A DNA stretch of 64,000 bases from Arcuatula senhousia (Eukaryota; Mollusca; Bivalvia; Mytilida; Mytilidae), in NCBI GenBank assembly GCA_963971305.1, contig OZ020307.1, forward strand, positions 1,005,501 through 1,069,500, read 5' to 3'. Shown here one piece after another: positions 34,031-46,545 of this stretch; positions within the stretch are counted from its first letter, which is position 1, and every line of letters starts with the position of its first letter. The notes under the pieces are model-generated. The model was not told the origin of the DNA. It made no database searches and was given only the letters and a program-made list of their open reading frames with translations. A program made the translations under genes and the position numbers.

Positions 34031-34386
34031 CCTGTGCTTTTCAAAATAATGTCCAATCCACCGCTAGAGAACGTATTCATGAACAATATACAAAATGACG
34101 ACGATAATTACGCATATCTCAACAAGTAAAGTTTAAGGAAAGTCAAACATGATTATCTTTTAAAATTGTTATGTTTATAAAAAAAATAGCAAAACATAAA
34201 CAAAATATGAATTTAGATCAAAGATGACAAAACCAAAGTGTGACTTAAAAAGAATGTCCGATGTAAGACGTTATAAGAGTCATAATCATGCGGGTAAAAA
34301 TGTAATGTTCAAGTCCTTATTATGAACAGATATAACAAGGAAAAATGTTGTGTTATCTGAAATGTGTGTATTTTTTTTCTTTTTAG
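34031..34386. other. Upstream of candidate Gla-like gene; no promoter assigned
   Basis: AT-rich. It ends with a long pyrimidine tract and TTTTTAG, a strong splice acceptor for the exon at 34387, so the true first exon and promoter must lie further upstream. Confidence 0.4.
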
Positions 34387-34482
34387 AATGATATCAAAAC
34401 ATGAGTCTAGAAAAGATTTGCCTTCATCTTTTTCTGACAATGTTGATGTGTTTTGGATCTGTGCTTCCAAAAAATGGAGAAG
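34387..34482 (+). CDS. Candidate exon: signal peptide of a small secreted Gla-like protein
   Basis: The exon is bounded by TTTTTTCTTTTTAG and the donor GAAG|GTAAAA. After a 14-nt leader, ATG at 34401 opens MSLEKICLHLFLTMLMCFGS, a typical signal peptide (charged start, hydrophobic core, small residues before cleavage), then VLPKNGE. The exon ends one base into a codon (phase 1), which matches the acceptor at 37939. The 3.5-kb gap between the two exons holds Penelope and repeat A debris, as expected of an intron. A 17-23 nt mini-exon near 34834 (acag|gtgataaag) is possible but not needed. I see no transcript evidence. Confidence 0.5.
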
Positions 34483-35036
34483 GTAAAATAAATATATACA
34501 AAAAATCGAATGTAGGAATTTCTATAAAAAAAGGGGGGTCCGCTTATAGTTACCTGAGGACGAAAGATGATTTAAGGTCAATTTTGCTGCTACACTAAAT
34601 CTGCACGATAGTACAAAATTATCGGTGAAAAGGGGGGCTATAGTTCCCTCTCCAATCCCCGATCTGGATCCGCCACTGATAATTTTTTAATCACATTCGA
34701 GAGTAAAGAAACTCTTTATGCAAATACCCAGATGAAGCCATCCATCCAATCGTTAAAATTTTCATCGAAATCCATTGGGTGGTTCAGGATTTTTTCTGTG
34801 GAGGTTTACTTCAATTTAAATTTTAAATTACAGGTGATAAAGGAAAACACGTAAAAGTAAATTTATTTAATTAACCTTTTTAATGTTTTTTTTTTCATTG
34901 CCTATCAAATAATACTAAATAAAACTAGTATAATAAAATCAAAATATATTTGTTATATAGACATATTTGTCAGAAAAAAGGGTGTATATTTTCATTTTGA
35001 AATTAGTTATTTCTTCTAATAACTTGCCTTTAACTT

Positions 35037-35990
35037 TCTTATAACTTTCTTGTTGACAACATATTTGTTCAGTTTGGTGGACGTGTTTTTCAGCAAACAA
35101 TAAGGATTCCAATGGGTACTAATTGTGCACCTATGCTTGCTGATTTGTTTCTTCATTCAAATGAAGCAGACTTCTTACAATCACTTCTAAACAAAAAAGA
35201 TCGTAGACTAGCTCTCTCTCTCTTTTCATCTCACTTTCCGTTATATTGATGATGTGCTTTCACTGAACAATTCTCAATTTGGTGACTTTCTCCATCTTAT
35301 TTATCCCAAGGAACTTCAGATTAAGGACACTACGGGTTCTAGAAGTCAGTCTGTTTCATATTTTGATCTACATCTTGAAATTGACTCTCAAGGAAAGCTT
35401 TCAACAAAACTCTATGACAAACGTGATGACTTCAACTTTCCAAACGTCAACTTTCCCTTCTTGTGTAGCAACATTCCGTCCGCTTCAGCTTATGGATTTT
35501 CGTATCTCAATTGATTCGTTACTCAAGAGCGTGCGGGACTTACATCGTTTTCCTTAGCAGAGCGTCACCGCTAACGCAAAAAATGGCTCACACAGGGTTA
35601 TGTTGCTCCTCGGTTGCTGTCTTAACTCAAGAAATTTTACGGAAGAAATCATGCACTTATAGACAAATATGTAATTTCGATCTCTCAGATGACTGCAGAT
35701 GTTGGTTTGTCATAGGGATTGGTTTTGTCTTCCTTTAACGGATTTAACAAACTGATTTGACTGTTGGAAACGCGACGGGAGTGCTATAGCAAGCACGAAC
35801 TGCTTACTCTTCCGGAGCACCTGAGTTCACTCTAGTTTAGAATGGAGTTTGCGTTGTTGATTGATATTCAGTTATTTTTGTGTTTCCATGTTTTACATGT
35901 TGTCTGTTTTTGTCCCGTTCTTATTGGTGTTTACTGGTTTTGTCTCTGCCCGTTAGGACTTTTGACATTCGGACACCCCATAGGTACCTC
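35037..35990 (+). pseudogene. Naiad fragment inside the putative intron
   Basis: 5'-truncated. VFQQTIRIPMGTNCAPMLADLF opens at about 35080. After one frameshift, YIDDVLSLNNSQFGDFLHLI (35245-35300) contains the catalytic YIDD. Then SYFDLHLEIDSQGKLSTKLY, DDFNFPNVNFPFLCSNIPSA and the 3' untranslated tail. Less decayed than the other fragments and from a different subfamily than 30668-34030. Confidence 0.75.
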
Positions 35991-36499
35991 TGCTTCTTTA
36001 AGAATTTCATGTTTTTACATGTTGGAATTACAGGAAATTATTCAATTTAAGTAAAAACGTGTTATGACTTTTTCACCAAATTGTAACAACACACTTTAGG
36101 TTACGTCAAAATTCGCTTTATTTGTATGACATGTCAGATTCGACAATAAAAGTATAATCTACTTTACACTGATTATATTTGAGTATTATTTGGCATGATT
36201 TATTTGTATCAGTTTAAAAATATTACCTTATTACTATTTTTATCCAATGTCTTTTTAAGGATATTGGCGATATTCGTTTTTACGTGTAAATAATCTATTT
36301 CTAATTCATGTTAGTTTGCTTTGAATTGCACTTAGATGCATAGACAAATGTTGTTATTTTGCCAACATTTTAATATTGTGTGTATTATTTAAAACTTAAA
36401 CATTTTGAAACTGTCTTGAACACCGATACAAACACTTAAGACTATCTTAAAGAAGCGAAGGGCAAGCAAACATCATTATCCCTAAATGGCAAAGAAAAA

Positions 36500-37030
36500 T
36501 CGGTAGACAAAAATTCGTCACAATGAAACAAACCACACATATAAAAAAAACAAGTGAACTAAGATGGACTGGAAGAGTAAGCAGTTCCTTTTTGCTACAG
36601 CACACCCGTCACGTTGCCACAGATCGATTTTCAAAACATTATGTCAAAGCAACATCTGTGCTCATTTTAGAAATAGAAACCCCGGGTGTGTGTACAAGCA
36701 CATGATGTCTTCTGTTTTCTGAGTGATGACAACAACCTAGGAGCAACGTACCCCTGTGCTACACAATTTTACTCGCCAGCCGTGTTGCTCTATCAATGAA
36801 GTCGAAATACTCCCCACAAGCTCTTGAATAGCGAATTAATGTAAGCTCCATTTGCTGGAGCGTACGGAATGTTACTTTACAGAAAGGGAAAGTTGACTAG
36901 TGGAAAGTTGAAGTCATCATGTTTGTCAAAGAGCTTTTTACAAGGCCTTCCTGGCGTGTCAATTTCGAGATATAAATTTAGATATGAAGCGAAACTCTTA
37001 GAATCTGAAATGTCCTTTATGACTAGACTA
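36500..37030 (-). pseudogene. Naiad fragment, opposite strand
   Basis: Minus strand reads NLYLEIDTPGRPCKKLFDKH, DDFNFPLVNFPFL and GYVAPRLLSSLR, then the 3' tail words (cttactcttcc, gtagcaaaaaggaactgc) at 36560-36600. Stops separate these blocks. Confidence 0.65.
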
Positions 37031-37154
37031 AAGACTACGTAAGACGTAAAGATGCGTAAGACTAAAATGAAATACATTAGATACAATACGAACAACAAAT
37101 TATCAGTAAAATACCCATTTATATACATAAAACAATGAAAACAAAAAGTACAGG

Positions 37155-37600
37155 GACAAACAAAATCTTGGTCAAGGATTCATGGCTTAGAACACGTATA
37201 AATAAAATGTGGCGGAGTAAAACTAGTTATGGGGGGATAACCTTTCCCTTTAGATAACCCTTATTACTCTATTTTATTCACATGGTTGAGCGGAGCTTAA
37301 ATTTCCCAGTGTTTTAGGTAAGATTTAAACGAAGAATCCCGAAATGATTTACCCGTGACCAACCCGGTCAATAAAATAGAGTAATAACAAAGCACAAAAT
37401 AACACCAAGTGAAAATCAAACCGATGAAAGTTTTTAATAAGAGAAAACCATAGAAAAAAATAAGACAAGAAAAAAATACGAGAAATACAAGAACTTTCTT
37501 GAGATCAGTCATTGTTACTGACAGCTAGGTGTGAAGCAACTATCGACTGATGTGTAAAAATGGCATCACCGCCTGCACTAAGACCACTCGGTCAACTTTG
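37155..37600 (-). repeat. Repeat A, diverged long copy
   Basis: Retains aggattcatggcttaga, atgtggcgg, ggataac and the distal block gttactgacagctaggtg that also occurs in the long copies at 39470 and 43470. Confidence 0.55.
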
Positions 37601-37938
37601 CTTTATAGAAATATAGTTTTATTAACCGAGTGATTCCTTCGTGATAAAACATATCTAAGCCTATGTAATATATATATATAAATAAGTATATAAATAAATG
37701 TAAATCAAAGTCATGCTAATTTCTACTTTCACTTTGTTGTAATGTATGCTCATGTCTTACCTTGGTTTTTATGAAAACTAAAATATTGCTTCGTTGATGG
37801 TTTCTAAGCACGAAACAGTTTTAAATTGAATTGTAAATGCATATGAAATTTAAGAGAAAATATCTCTAAAGCTTGAAATCACATTAGGAATGCACTGCAT
37901 TTACAGAACCAATGACTATTGCCATTTTGTTTTACAAG

Positions 37939-38111
37939 TTCATAAACAGATGTCAACAAGAGAGAGTGTGACATCATCAATAGAAATTGACAAAGAAACA
38001 GCTAAAAGATTTCTCAAGCCACATCGAAGACATAAAAGAGGTGCAAATGAGGAATGTCGTGAAGGTTGTGATTGGGAAGAAATGGTAGAAATATATCCGG
38101 ATGAATCTGCT
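37939..38111 (+). CDS. Candidate exon: vitamin-K-type propeptide and Gla-like core
   Basis: Bounded by the acceptor CCATTTTGTTTTACAAG and the consensus donor GCT|GTAAGT. Joined to 34482 the frame reads NGEVHKQMSTRESVTSS. Next comes IEIDKETAKRFLKPHRRHKR, which has the spacing of a gamma-carboxylase recognition propeptide (hydrophobic residue, Ala at about -10 to -12, Leu, dibasic cut RHKR), comparable to clotting-factor propeptides. The mature part begins GANEECREGCDWEEMVEIYP, with the EC-x-E...C-x-x-EE-x-x-EI pattern of a Gla domain. Differences: CX3C instead of CX4C and no FLEEL start. So it is Gla-like rather than a textbook Gla domain; a plain secreted Cys/Glu-rich peptide is the alternative. 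Domain assignment is by eye. Confidence 0.5.
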
Positions 38112-38194
38112 GTAAGTTTTGTATAGTTGATAGGTACAGGCAATATAAACAGTCCGCCAAACGTTAAACACCACTATATTTTTAAATAGCACCC

Positions 38195-38500
38195 TCTTTA
38201 TATATTTCATATATGTGCCTGTCCTAAGCCTGGAATCCTTGTCAAAGTTTTGTTCGTCTCTGTCAACTATCTGTTTTTGATTTATGTCCAGAAATGGGTC
38301 TTTCGTTGATAATTTAGGGATTTGTATGAAACTTATGTTTTGTATTTTTAGTCTTGGGCCAATGCAAGACAGAGAGCAGTGACCTCTGGTCATGTTGAAG
38401 ACTGTTGGCTGTTTTCCCTTGTGATTTTTTAAATTGACGTTTCTTTATGTTGGGTGTGTCGGGTACACTTATTCCACATCTCTTTATCGTCTATTCATTG
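38195..38500 (+). repeat. Repeat A, second subfamily
   Basis: Collinear with 12386-12690 (cctgtcctaagcctgga, cttgggccaatgcaagac, gttgaagactg, acacttattccacatct). Lies in the putative intron before the last exon. Confidence 0.75.
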
Positions 38501-38521
38501 AAATATCCTGATCTTTTGCAG

Positions 38522-38575
38522 ACAAGAACCTTTCGATGTTAGCACAATTTCGCATCCTAAAAAAATCAAAATAAA
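38522..38575 (+). CDS. Possible terminal exon with poly(A) signal
   Basis: The acceptor cctgatcttttgcag is followed by six codons (TRTFRC) and TAG at 38540-38542, in phase with the donor at 38112. AATAAA at 38570-38575 could end the transcript, giving a ~90-residue precursor with three Cys in the mature part. Weak evidence: short exons like this arise by chance. Confidence 0.25.
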
Positions 38576-41500
38576 GTTAGATATCAAAAATATGGGTATA
38601 TTTCATTGGGTGATTTTTCCCGATCCTGAATTCAAGTTTCGAAGAGCAATAGAATGGGTGTTACAGTTTTTCAGGCCTGCTTGAAAATGTCCGCTTTTCC
38701 CGACTTTCTTACCCTATCAATTTCCAACTGCTTATTTCTCCTTAAAACCGCTTGGAAAAAATATGTCACTTTTCGATGACGATTAAGTTGAATTTGTTTT
38801 TAACGGTTTGTCAGATAGATAAGGCAAACATCTTTTTTCATGGTTTTTTTTTAATGTCTTTTTTTTTTCGTAAAATATAAAAACAATTAGCAAAACCTCT
38901 TTCCACAAAACATTTCTGTCATTGAAATTGTGTGATCATAATACTTATGAAGAAACAGTATTGTTTGGAGAAGGAAAAAACATGTCAGCGAACTTTTTTA
39001 TTTATGATAGAAAATAATAAGTGTACGCGACACAGCCCGCAATTAAACGGCAATTTAGAAAAACCACAATGGACAACCTCCAGCAGCCTTCAACGAGGCC
39101 ATTTGGCACTGCTTGCAGTTCTGCAATTGACCCATGGTCTAAATAAAATGCATATAATTTAAATCCAGCCCTGAAATAGTCACAGATAGACCCCCTTCTT
39201 AAACAAGGAACATAAAACATCAAAAAGACAAGTACAACGAAAGCTTTGTCAAAGATTCCTGGCTTAGGACAGGCATATGTAATATATGGGGGGTTAAACT
39301 AGTTTTTTGGGCCCAACCTCCCCCCTATCAATATCCCTAGCCAAAGCACAAAAACTAAACACACAATAAAAATCAAACCGATCAAAGTCCAATACCACTA
39401 GAGAGAACCTAAGACGAAAACCAAGAACAAACAAAAGGACGGTAAAAGAACTCTCTATAGAACACTCGCTGTTACTGACAGCTAGCTGAGAATCATCAAT
39501 CGACGGATGTAAAAAAAAATCAAACGTATCGATTTTAAATCCGACACAACACCTCAAACAATAATGATTTAGTGAAGTGTCATCACACAAAACCGACCCG
39601 CTTGATCGCTATAATGCTTAAAAAGAACAAAAGTAAAAACGTTTATGGAAGTTTTAAAGCAAGTATCAAGTTTTCAATATTTCTGCAAAAAAAAAAAACT
39701 AAATTCAAAGATTTAACCAAGATATTCAATTCATATCCTTTCCGTAATAAATTTTGAAGCCAATTTTTCATTTCTAATGGATTTCGTTTAAATTTGTGAG
39801 CTTTATAAAAAACATTACCATAAAATTCAGGCTGTGATATTCCTTTTACTATAAGAAAACGACGTGTACAATTAATTTTTACAATAAGAGATCGATACTT
39901 GTAGAAAATTTAGAAAATATTTTCCTAATTTGTGGTATCGAAATGACATTTTCTTTCAAAATTATTTTTACAGAAAATGAGATTTTGGAATCGTGTCGTA
40001 TGGGATAGAGACCAAACATGGTGCTCAGAAAAAATTATTACGACATTATTTTTTTTAGATTTTTCCACAAAAAGTGGCAATATTAATTCCATTTCCTTAA
40101 GACGGCATCCTTTTTTTTTTCGCCTAAAATTTTACATGAAAAGATTTATCCCTCTTTTTAACCTATTGTGTTGGTTTTAGTAGGTTCATTTTAATAAAAA
40201 ATGTTTTGACAATGCTTCACAGTACTTGATTTAAAATTTAATGTCACTCAAAATGAACTCCCCCGACAATGATATCTTATAATATTTTATCCATCAGTAA
40301 CTGTTCTTCTCAGAATTTTTTTTGCGTCTTTTCCTTTCAGATTCTCGCCAGAAAGATATGATTTAAACAATTTGGCGAGAGCCAATCAGGCACGAGGTGG
40401 TAGTTAGCTCGCAATGCATTTTCAATATAACGTTTTGTGAATTTAAAAAAAATTGCACCATTTTTTTCTAAAGAAATTTTGACCACATAAAATTTATTAG
40501 CTTTCCATAAATTGGTGAAAAATTCAGAAAATTTTACCGTTTAACGATTTAGAAAATTTTATTTAAATTTGACCCCTCTGGGGGTCAAGGCGGAAGAGCA
40601 TAAAAAATTGTAAAATTCACCTTTTTGCACTAAGCCGAATCACAACTTTATCACTGAATTTCAAAAAAACTCAAATTTGATCAATTTCTACAATCATTCA
40701 TCTCTCATTTCATTCAAAGATTGTCTTTTTATCATTTAAATTAACATTACAATAGAATTTGAGGGAAAAACTATGTTTTTATAAGAACTATATTACTGGA
40801 CAACGAAAATTGAAGGGAGCTAACTGCAACCTCGTACCTAATAGTCCTCAGAAAAGCCTCGGACAGTCTTATAAAATTGTATTCACATAGAATAGTCTTT
40901 TTCCAACTTAACTGCCAAGTTTCAAAGTGATCAGACCAATAACATTGAAATTATAAGCACTTTAAAACACTGGTTGCATTTAAGAATTTTGCTCGAAGAA
41001 ACACCAGGAAAACCCATCAGGCCTATTTGCACAGGCGTTTGGGTCCAGGATTTTATTTTATTATAAATAACAAACGTGTCTATAAAAATTTTCATCTCCT
41101 ATAGGCAAGAATGTTTGAAAGTTCTAAAAATAGAACAAAATTTACACGCGGAAAACCCCCATATTTTCTCATAGAATCAAATGTTTTACATGAAATATTG
41201 GTGATTCTCTAAATCCTTTCAGTATAATCTCACAATTGGGAACACGTTTATCGTGAAACAATTCGCAATGACTTTGAATCTAATCTTTGTTCCATTGAAG
41301 CGGGCCAAACAAACCACCACGGACGGAAGTAGTTTAAAATTTTAAAGGGAGACAATATTCTTCTACTTTTTCAAATTTTATCATTGAAATGAAATAACCA
41401 CGTATTTATTATCCTTGAACGTCTTTTTAAAAATTTATGGAACACCCATCGAGTCGTAGTTTGTATGTACGTTTTATTATACTACCAACTCGTCAGTAAA

Positions 41501-42557
41501 AATATTTCAAATAAAATTGAGTCCACATTTTCCGCCAAATGATTTGTTCGAACTCGCCCAGATTTTACCTTACTGTAGTGTCACTCGGAAGTCCTTTTAT
41601 TTGGCGGAATATTTTTTTCCCTTGAAAATCTTGGCCACTTCCGTCCGTGGTGATCTTTTGTTTCGCTTCGTAGGAAAAAAGACCCGATGTGAGATTTGTA
41701 CATACTGACATGCTTTACTTTTGCTTCCTAAAGAGAGTTAAAGCTGAAAGGAGTTATAGAATGTTCTAGTTGTTTATGGTAAAAAATATTTCTACAAGAA
41801 AAAAGGGAGTTTCCGTCAGTACTATTTTTAGAACTTTCAAACATTCTTGCCTTGTGGAAATAGTATAGGGTTGAATCCAGTATTGAAAGCCCCATTGGAT
41901 TTAATGCATTACCAACTTTAGAAATAAATTCATAGAAATTTCATCTTTAAAATGCCAAATCTTTCATATTTCATTCAATGAAGATAAGATGCAGTAGGTT
42001 CTTTTGCACTAATAAAACCATATACCTATGCGGCATATTTTGGCTTTTCACATGTCACGGTTTGTAAACATTGTAATTTCGCAGTAAATTCCTTTAATAC
42101 CCATACCTTAATAAATGCATTGGCAAAAAATCAGAATGTACTTTTAATGAAACTTTTTTATGTTTTGGAGTTTGTTCATATACTAGAGATTTTTTTTTTA
42201 ATTATTTGAAAAATTATCAACCAATCCTGGAGCTCAAAGATGTCAATAACGTACCAGAAAGCTCTCCTACAAAGGGGCGGGTCTTAATGACGTATGCATA
42301 TTTACTGAATTCAATCCTATAAGGAAAGAGTTTTCTTCAAATTCTTAAATAAATTATGATTTGCTATATTCTGATGGATACTCTTTGTTTTCATTATATG
42401 ACCTTCCACCTATTCCTCTTTCTGGTATTTTGCCAGGTTCATGAAAGTGTGTGTCCATATTGCAGAAAAATGCATTTTGAAATATCTGACTTCATCTTAG
42501 TATTTCTGTCTATAAATACTCTCAGTCTGCCTAGAATATAAAACATGATGAATAAAA
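38576..42557. repeat. Tandem duplication, unit 1 (3,982 bp)
   Basis: Starts at gttagatatcaaaaatatgg, repeated at 42558. The two units are almost identical, differing by a few substitutions and 1-5 base indels. The unit contains repeat A, ~1.4 kb of unassigned AT-rich DNA, the start of the macrosatellite unit (40389) and the left part of the hAT-like element (41030). No gene is present. Confidence 0.9.
39009..39597 (-). repeat. Repeat A, long copy in unit 1
   Basis: Extends the standard repeat A by ~230 bp (to the block gttactgacagctagctg and beyond). A 98-codon frame at 39294-39590 on the minus strand is not conserved in other repeat A copies. Confidence 0.75.
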
Positions 42558-43006
42558 GTTAGATATCAAAAATATGGGTATATTTCATTGGGTGATTTTT
42601 CCCGATCCTGAATTCAAGTTTCGAAGAGCAATAGAATGGGTGTTACAGTTTTTCAGGCCTGCTTGAAAATGTCCGCTTTTCCCGACTTTCTTACCCTATC
42701 AATTTCCAACTGCTTATTTCTCCTTAAAACCGCTTGGAAAAAATATGTCACTTTTCGATGACGATTAAGTTGAATTTGTTTTTAACGGTTTGTCAGATAG
42801 ATAAGGCAAACATCTTTCTTCATGGTTTTTTTTAATGTCTTTTTTTTTTCGTAAAATATAAAAAAAATTAGCAAAACCTCTTTCCACAAAACATTTCTGT
42901 CATTGAAATTGTGTGATCATAATACTTATGAAGAAACAGTATTGTTTGGAGAAGGAAAAAACATGTCAGCGAACTTTTTTATTTATGATAGAAAATAATG
43001 AGATGT

Positions 43007-43590
43007 GGAATAAGTGTACGCGACACAGCCCGCACTTAAACGGCAATTTAGAAAAACCACAATGGACAACCCCCAGCAGCCTTCAACGAGGCCATTTGGC
43101 ACTGCTTGCAGTTCTGCAATTGACCCATGGTCTAAATAAAATGCATATAATTTAAATCCAGCCCTGAAATAGTCACAGATAGACCCCCTTCTTAAACAAC
43201 GAACATAAAACATCAAAAAGACAAGTACAACGAAAGCTTTGTCAAAGATTCCTGGCTTAGGACAGGCATATGTAATATATGGGGGGTTAAACTAGTTTTT
43301 TGGGCCCAACCTTCCCCCTATCAATATCCCTAGCCAAAGCACAAAAACTAAACACACAATAAAAATCAAACCGATCAAAGTCCAATACCACTAGAGAGAA
43401 CCTAAGACGAAAACCAAGAACAAACAAAAGGACGGTAAAAGAACTCTCTATAGAACACTCGCTGTTACTGACAGCTAGCTGAGAATCATCAATCGACGGA
43501 TGTAAAAAAAAATCAAACGTATCGATTTTAAATTCGACACAACACCTCAAACAATAATGATTTAGTGAAGTGTCATCACACAAAACCGAC
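43007..43590 (-). repeat. Repeat A, long copy in unit 2
   Basis: Near-identical to 39009-39597. It keeps GAGATGTGG at its start, which unit 1 has lost. Confidence 0.75.
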
Positions 43591-44413
43591 CCGCTTGATC
43601 GCTATAATGCTTAAAAAGAACAAAAGTAAAAACGTTTATGGAAGTTTTAAAGCAAGTATCAAGTTTTCAATATTTCTGCAAAAAAAAAACTAAATTCAAA
43701 GATTTAACCAAGATATTCAATTCATATCCTTTCCGTAATAAATTTTGAAGCCAATTTTTCATTTCTAATGGATTTCGTTTAAATTTGTGAGCTTTATAAA
43801 AAAACATTACCATAAAATTCAGGCTGTGATATTCCTTTTACTATAAGAAAACGACGTGTACAATTAAATTTTTCAATAAGAGATCGATACTTGTAGAAAA
43901 TTTAGAAAATATTTTCCTAATTTGTGGTATCGAAATGACATTTTCTTTCAAAATTATTTTTACAGAAAATGAGATTTTGGAATCGTGTCGTATGGGATAG
44001 AGACCAAACATGGTGCTCAGAAAAAATTATTACGACATTATTTTTTTTAGATTTTTCCACAAAAAGTGGCAATATTAATTCCGTTTCCTTAAGACGGCAT
44101 CCTTTTTTTTTGTTTTCCGCCTAAAATTTTACATGAAAAGATTTATCCCTCTTTTTAACCTATTGTGTTGGTTTTAGTAGGTTCATTTTAATAAAAAATG
44201 TTTTGACAATGCTTCACAGTACTTGATTTAAAATTTAATGTCACTCAAAATGAACTCCCCCGACAATGATATCTTATAATATTTTATCCATCAGTAACTG
44301 TTCTTCTCAGAATTTTTTTTGCGTCTTTTCCTTTCAGATTCTCGCCAGAAAGATATGATTTAAACAATTTGGCGAGAGCCAATCAGGCACGAGGTGGTAG
44401 TTAGCTCGCAATG

Positions 44414-44427
44414 CATTTTCAATATAA
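44414..44427. repeat. Left 14-bp target site duplication
   Basis: CATTTTCAATATAA here and at 47539-47552 brackets the Penelope dimer. Unit 1 has it once (near 40417). Confidence 0.9.
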
Positions 44428-45802
44428 AATAGATAAATAAATGGATGGTGAAGCCACATTTAAAAGGTAAAAGCTAAAGAAGAAATATAAAGAAATAAAA
44501 CCTTTAAAACAAATAAAACAAGAGTGCCCAAATTTTCGGACATAAAGTCCTTCTTCAGGGGCTAAAAAGTAGAAAGATGTTCACACATCGACTGACGAGG
44601 ACAGAATGACATAAAATTGACTCGAAGAACATCACGTGGTATTTTAATCCTGAACTTGATGACTAATTTATATATATTAAGAAAAGGTCTGTCTTTTTAC
44701 ATTCATACCAAAGGGTTGAAAAGTGCCTAAAAAGTTGATTATTCTTTGCTCAAGGAACTGTCTTTGTTTTTCGCCGGTGCATGTTTCAAGGAGAACGGTC
44801 ACCTGCATATCCTTGACGCCATGGTTTGGCAATGAAAAGTGCTGGCCGACTGGGCAGTCGTCGCATTTGAGATCACTTCTCCTGTGTTCAGCAAATCTGT
44901 CACCCAGTCGACGACAAGTTTCTCCTACGTAAATTTTAAGGCACTTGGCACAGCGGATAGCGTAAATGACATTTTCGGAGATGCAGGTGTAACCGTTCTT
45001 CTACTTGAAGGTGTTGGAGGGGCCAACTATCTCTTCAGTCTCCCAGGTAAAAGGACATGTGACACAGATTGATCGACCACAACCCCTGGTGCCTGAAAAG
45101 TCAGAGCGAGGACGTCTCTTGGATTTGTCAAATGAACTGGAGACAAGATGTTGCCTCAAACTCTTACCTTTGCGAAAAGCAGGCAGGGGTGGCGAGTCGA
45201 ACACTGTCGACATGTGTTCGTCCTTCAAGACGATGGACTTGAAATTGCGCAACAGAATGTTCCGTATAACGATGTTATGAGGGTGGTATGTAAGTACCAA
45301 AGGTATACGGTCATTCTTGCGTCTTGACCTGGGCTCCAAAGCCTTGGATCGTGTCACCCGGGAAACTGAGTCGATAGCTTTATCCAAGATGTTGTTTGGA
45401 TATCCCCTTTTGACAAAGAATGATTTCATAGTGCTGCTTTGAACTTTAAAATCATCCCCTTTGCTGCAAATACGTTTAAGTCTCAGAAATTGAGACCTAG
45501 GAATGGCATTTTTGCAGCTCTGGGGATGACAAGATTGGTAGTTCAGGTAGCAGTGTGCATCAGTGGGTTTATAGAATACAGACGTTTCTATTTTGCCGTT
45601 AAGGATGCTACATTCCAAGTCAAGGAAGGAGAGTTTCTCTTGCGAGATTGTAAAGGTGTACTGAATGGCAGGGTGATAGGAAGAGACAAAGCTGATGAAC
45701 GAGTTCAAATCATCTTCACTATCAGAGGATACACCGTAAACATCATCTATGTATCGTTTGTATAGGTCAGGAACAGGACCAACGTATTCAGAAAACATTT
45801 TC
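44428..45802 (-). mobile_element. Canonical Penelope-like element, inverted 5'-truncated half
   Basis: The minus-strand half of a head-to-head pair. Its outer end (44428-44560) is the same 3' end as at 47380-47538 (aaatttgggcac / gtgcccaaattt). The 5' truncation at 45802 lies just upstream of the YIDD block, where it abuts the plus-strand half. Confidence 0.85.
44690..45802 (-). pseudogene. Penelope RT (partial) plus GIY-YIG, one nonsense change
   Basis: Reads KMFSEYVGPVPDLYKRYIDD with catalytic YIDD, the linker PKDD-free IDSVSRVTRSKALEPRSRR, then SGTRGCGRSICVTCPF. An in-frame TAG at about 45015 (NTFK*KNGY; TTG in the other half) interrupts entry into VIYAIRCAKCLKIYVGET. The frame then continues to a TAA after GMNVKRQTFS, probably the authentic C-terminus. 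Lacks the N-terminal two thirds of the reverse transcriptase. Confidence 0.8.
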
Positions 45803-45814
45803 ACACCACTCATG

Positions 45815-46545
45815 CTCTTAATATCTTAGAGTTCTTTGAACCTGAAAATCCGAATGACTTTAGATTGTTCTCCATGGATGTTACTGCTCTCTACACCAGT
45901 ATTCCGAACAACGATGCCATGATCGCTTTAAAACATTTTTTGGACAGAAGACCCAATCCCTATGTGAAAACGGATGTCATCTTGAGATTAGCAGAACTTG
46001 TTCTCAATCTCAACACTTTTCAGTTTAATGGAGAGTTTTATTCCCAGTCTGGCGGTGTTGCCATGGGCACTAAGATGGGTCCTAGTTTCGCCTGTCTGTT
46101 TGTTGGGTATTTGAAAGAGAAAATGTTTTCTGAATACGTTGGTCCTGTTCCTGACCGATACAAACGATACATAGATGATGTTTTCGGTGTATCCTCTGAT
46201 AGTGAAGATGATTTGAACTCGTTCATCAGCTTTGTCTCTTCCTATCACCCTGCCATTCAGTACACCTTTACAATCTCGCAAGAGAAACTCTCCTTCCTTG
46301 ACTTGGAATGTAGCATCCTTAACGGCAAAATAGAAACGTCTGTATTCTATAAACCAACTGATGCACACTGCTACCTGAACTACCAATCTTGTCATCCCCA
46401 GAGCTGCAAAAATGCCATTCCTAGGTCTCAATTTCTGAGACTTAAACGTATTTGCAGCAAAGAGGATGATTTTAAAGTTCAAAGCAGCACTATGAAATCA
46501 TTCATTCTTTGTCAAAAGGGGATATCCAAACAACATCTTGGATAA
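45815..46545 (+). pseudogene. Penelope reverse transcriptase, 5'-truncated
   Basis: Opens HALNILEFFEPENPNDFRLF, then SMDVTALYTSIP (first catalytic Asp), SGGVAMGTKMGPSFACLF and RYIDDVFG (YIDD at about 46168-46179). A 4-bp tandem duplication (attc) near 46505 shifts the frame; without it the protein would continue into the 46538 reading frame, as it does in the inverted half (MKSFFVKRGYPN). Confidence 0.85.

Noticed and set aside
34834..34856. Mini-exon of 17-23 nt (acag|gtgataaag) in the Gla-like gene
   Set aside because: The flanking exons already join in phase without it; kept only as a possibility.
45439..45765. Antisense ORFs across the Penelope copies (45005-45765 plus strand, 45988-46482 and 46645-47202 minus strand)
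   Set aside because: They are shadows of the conserved reverse transcriptase and nuclease on the other strand.
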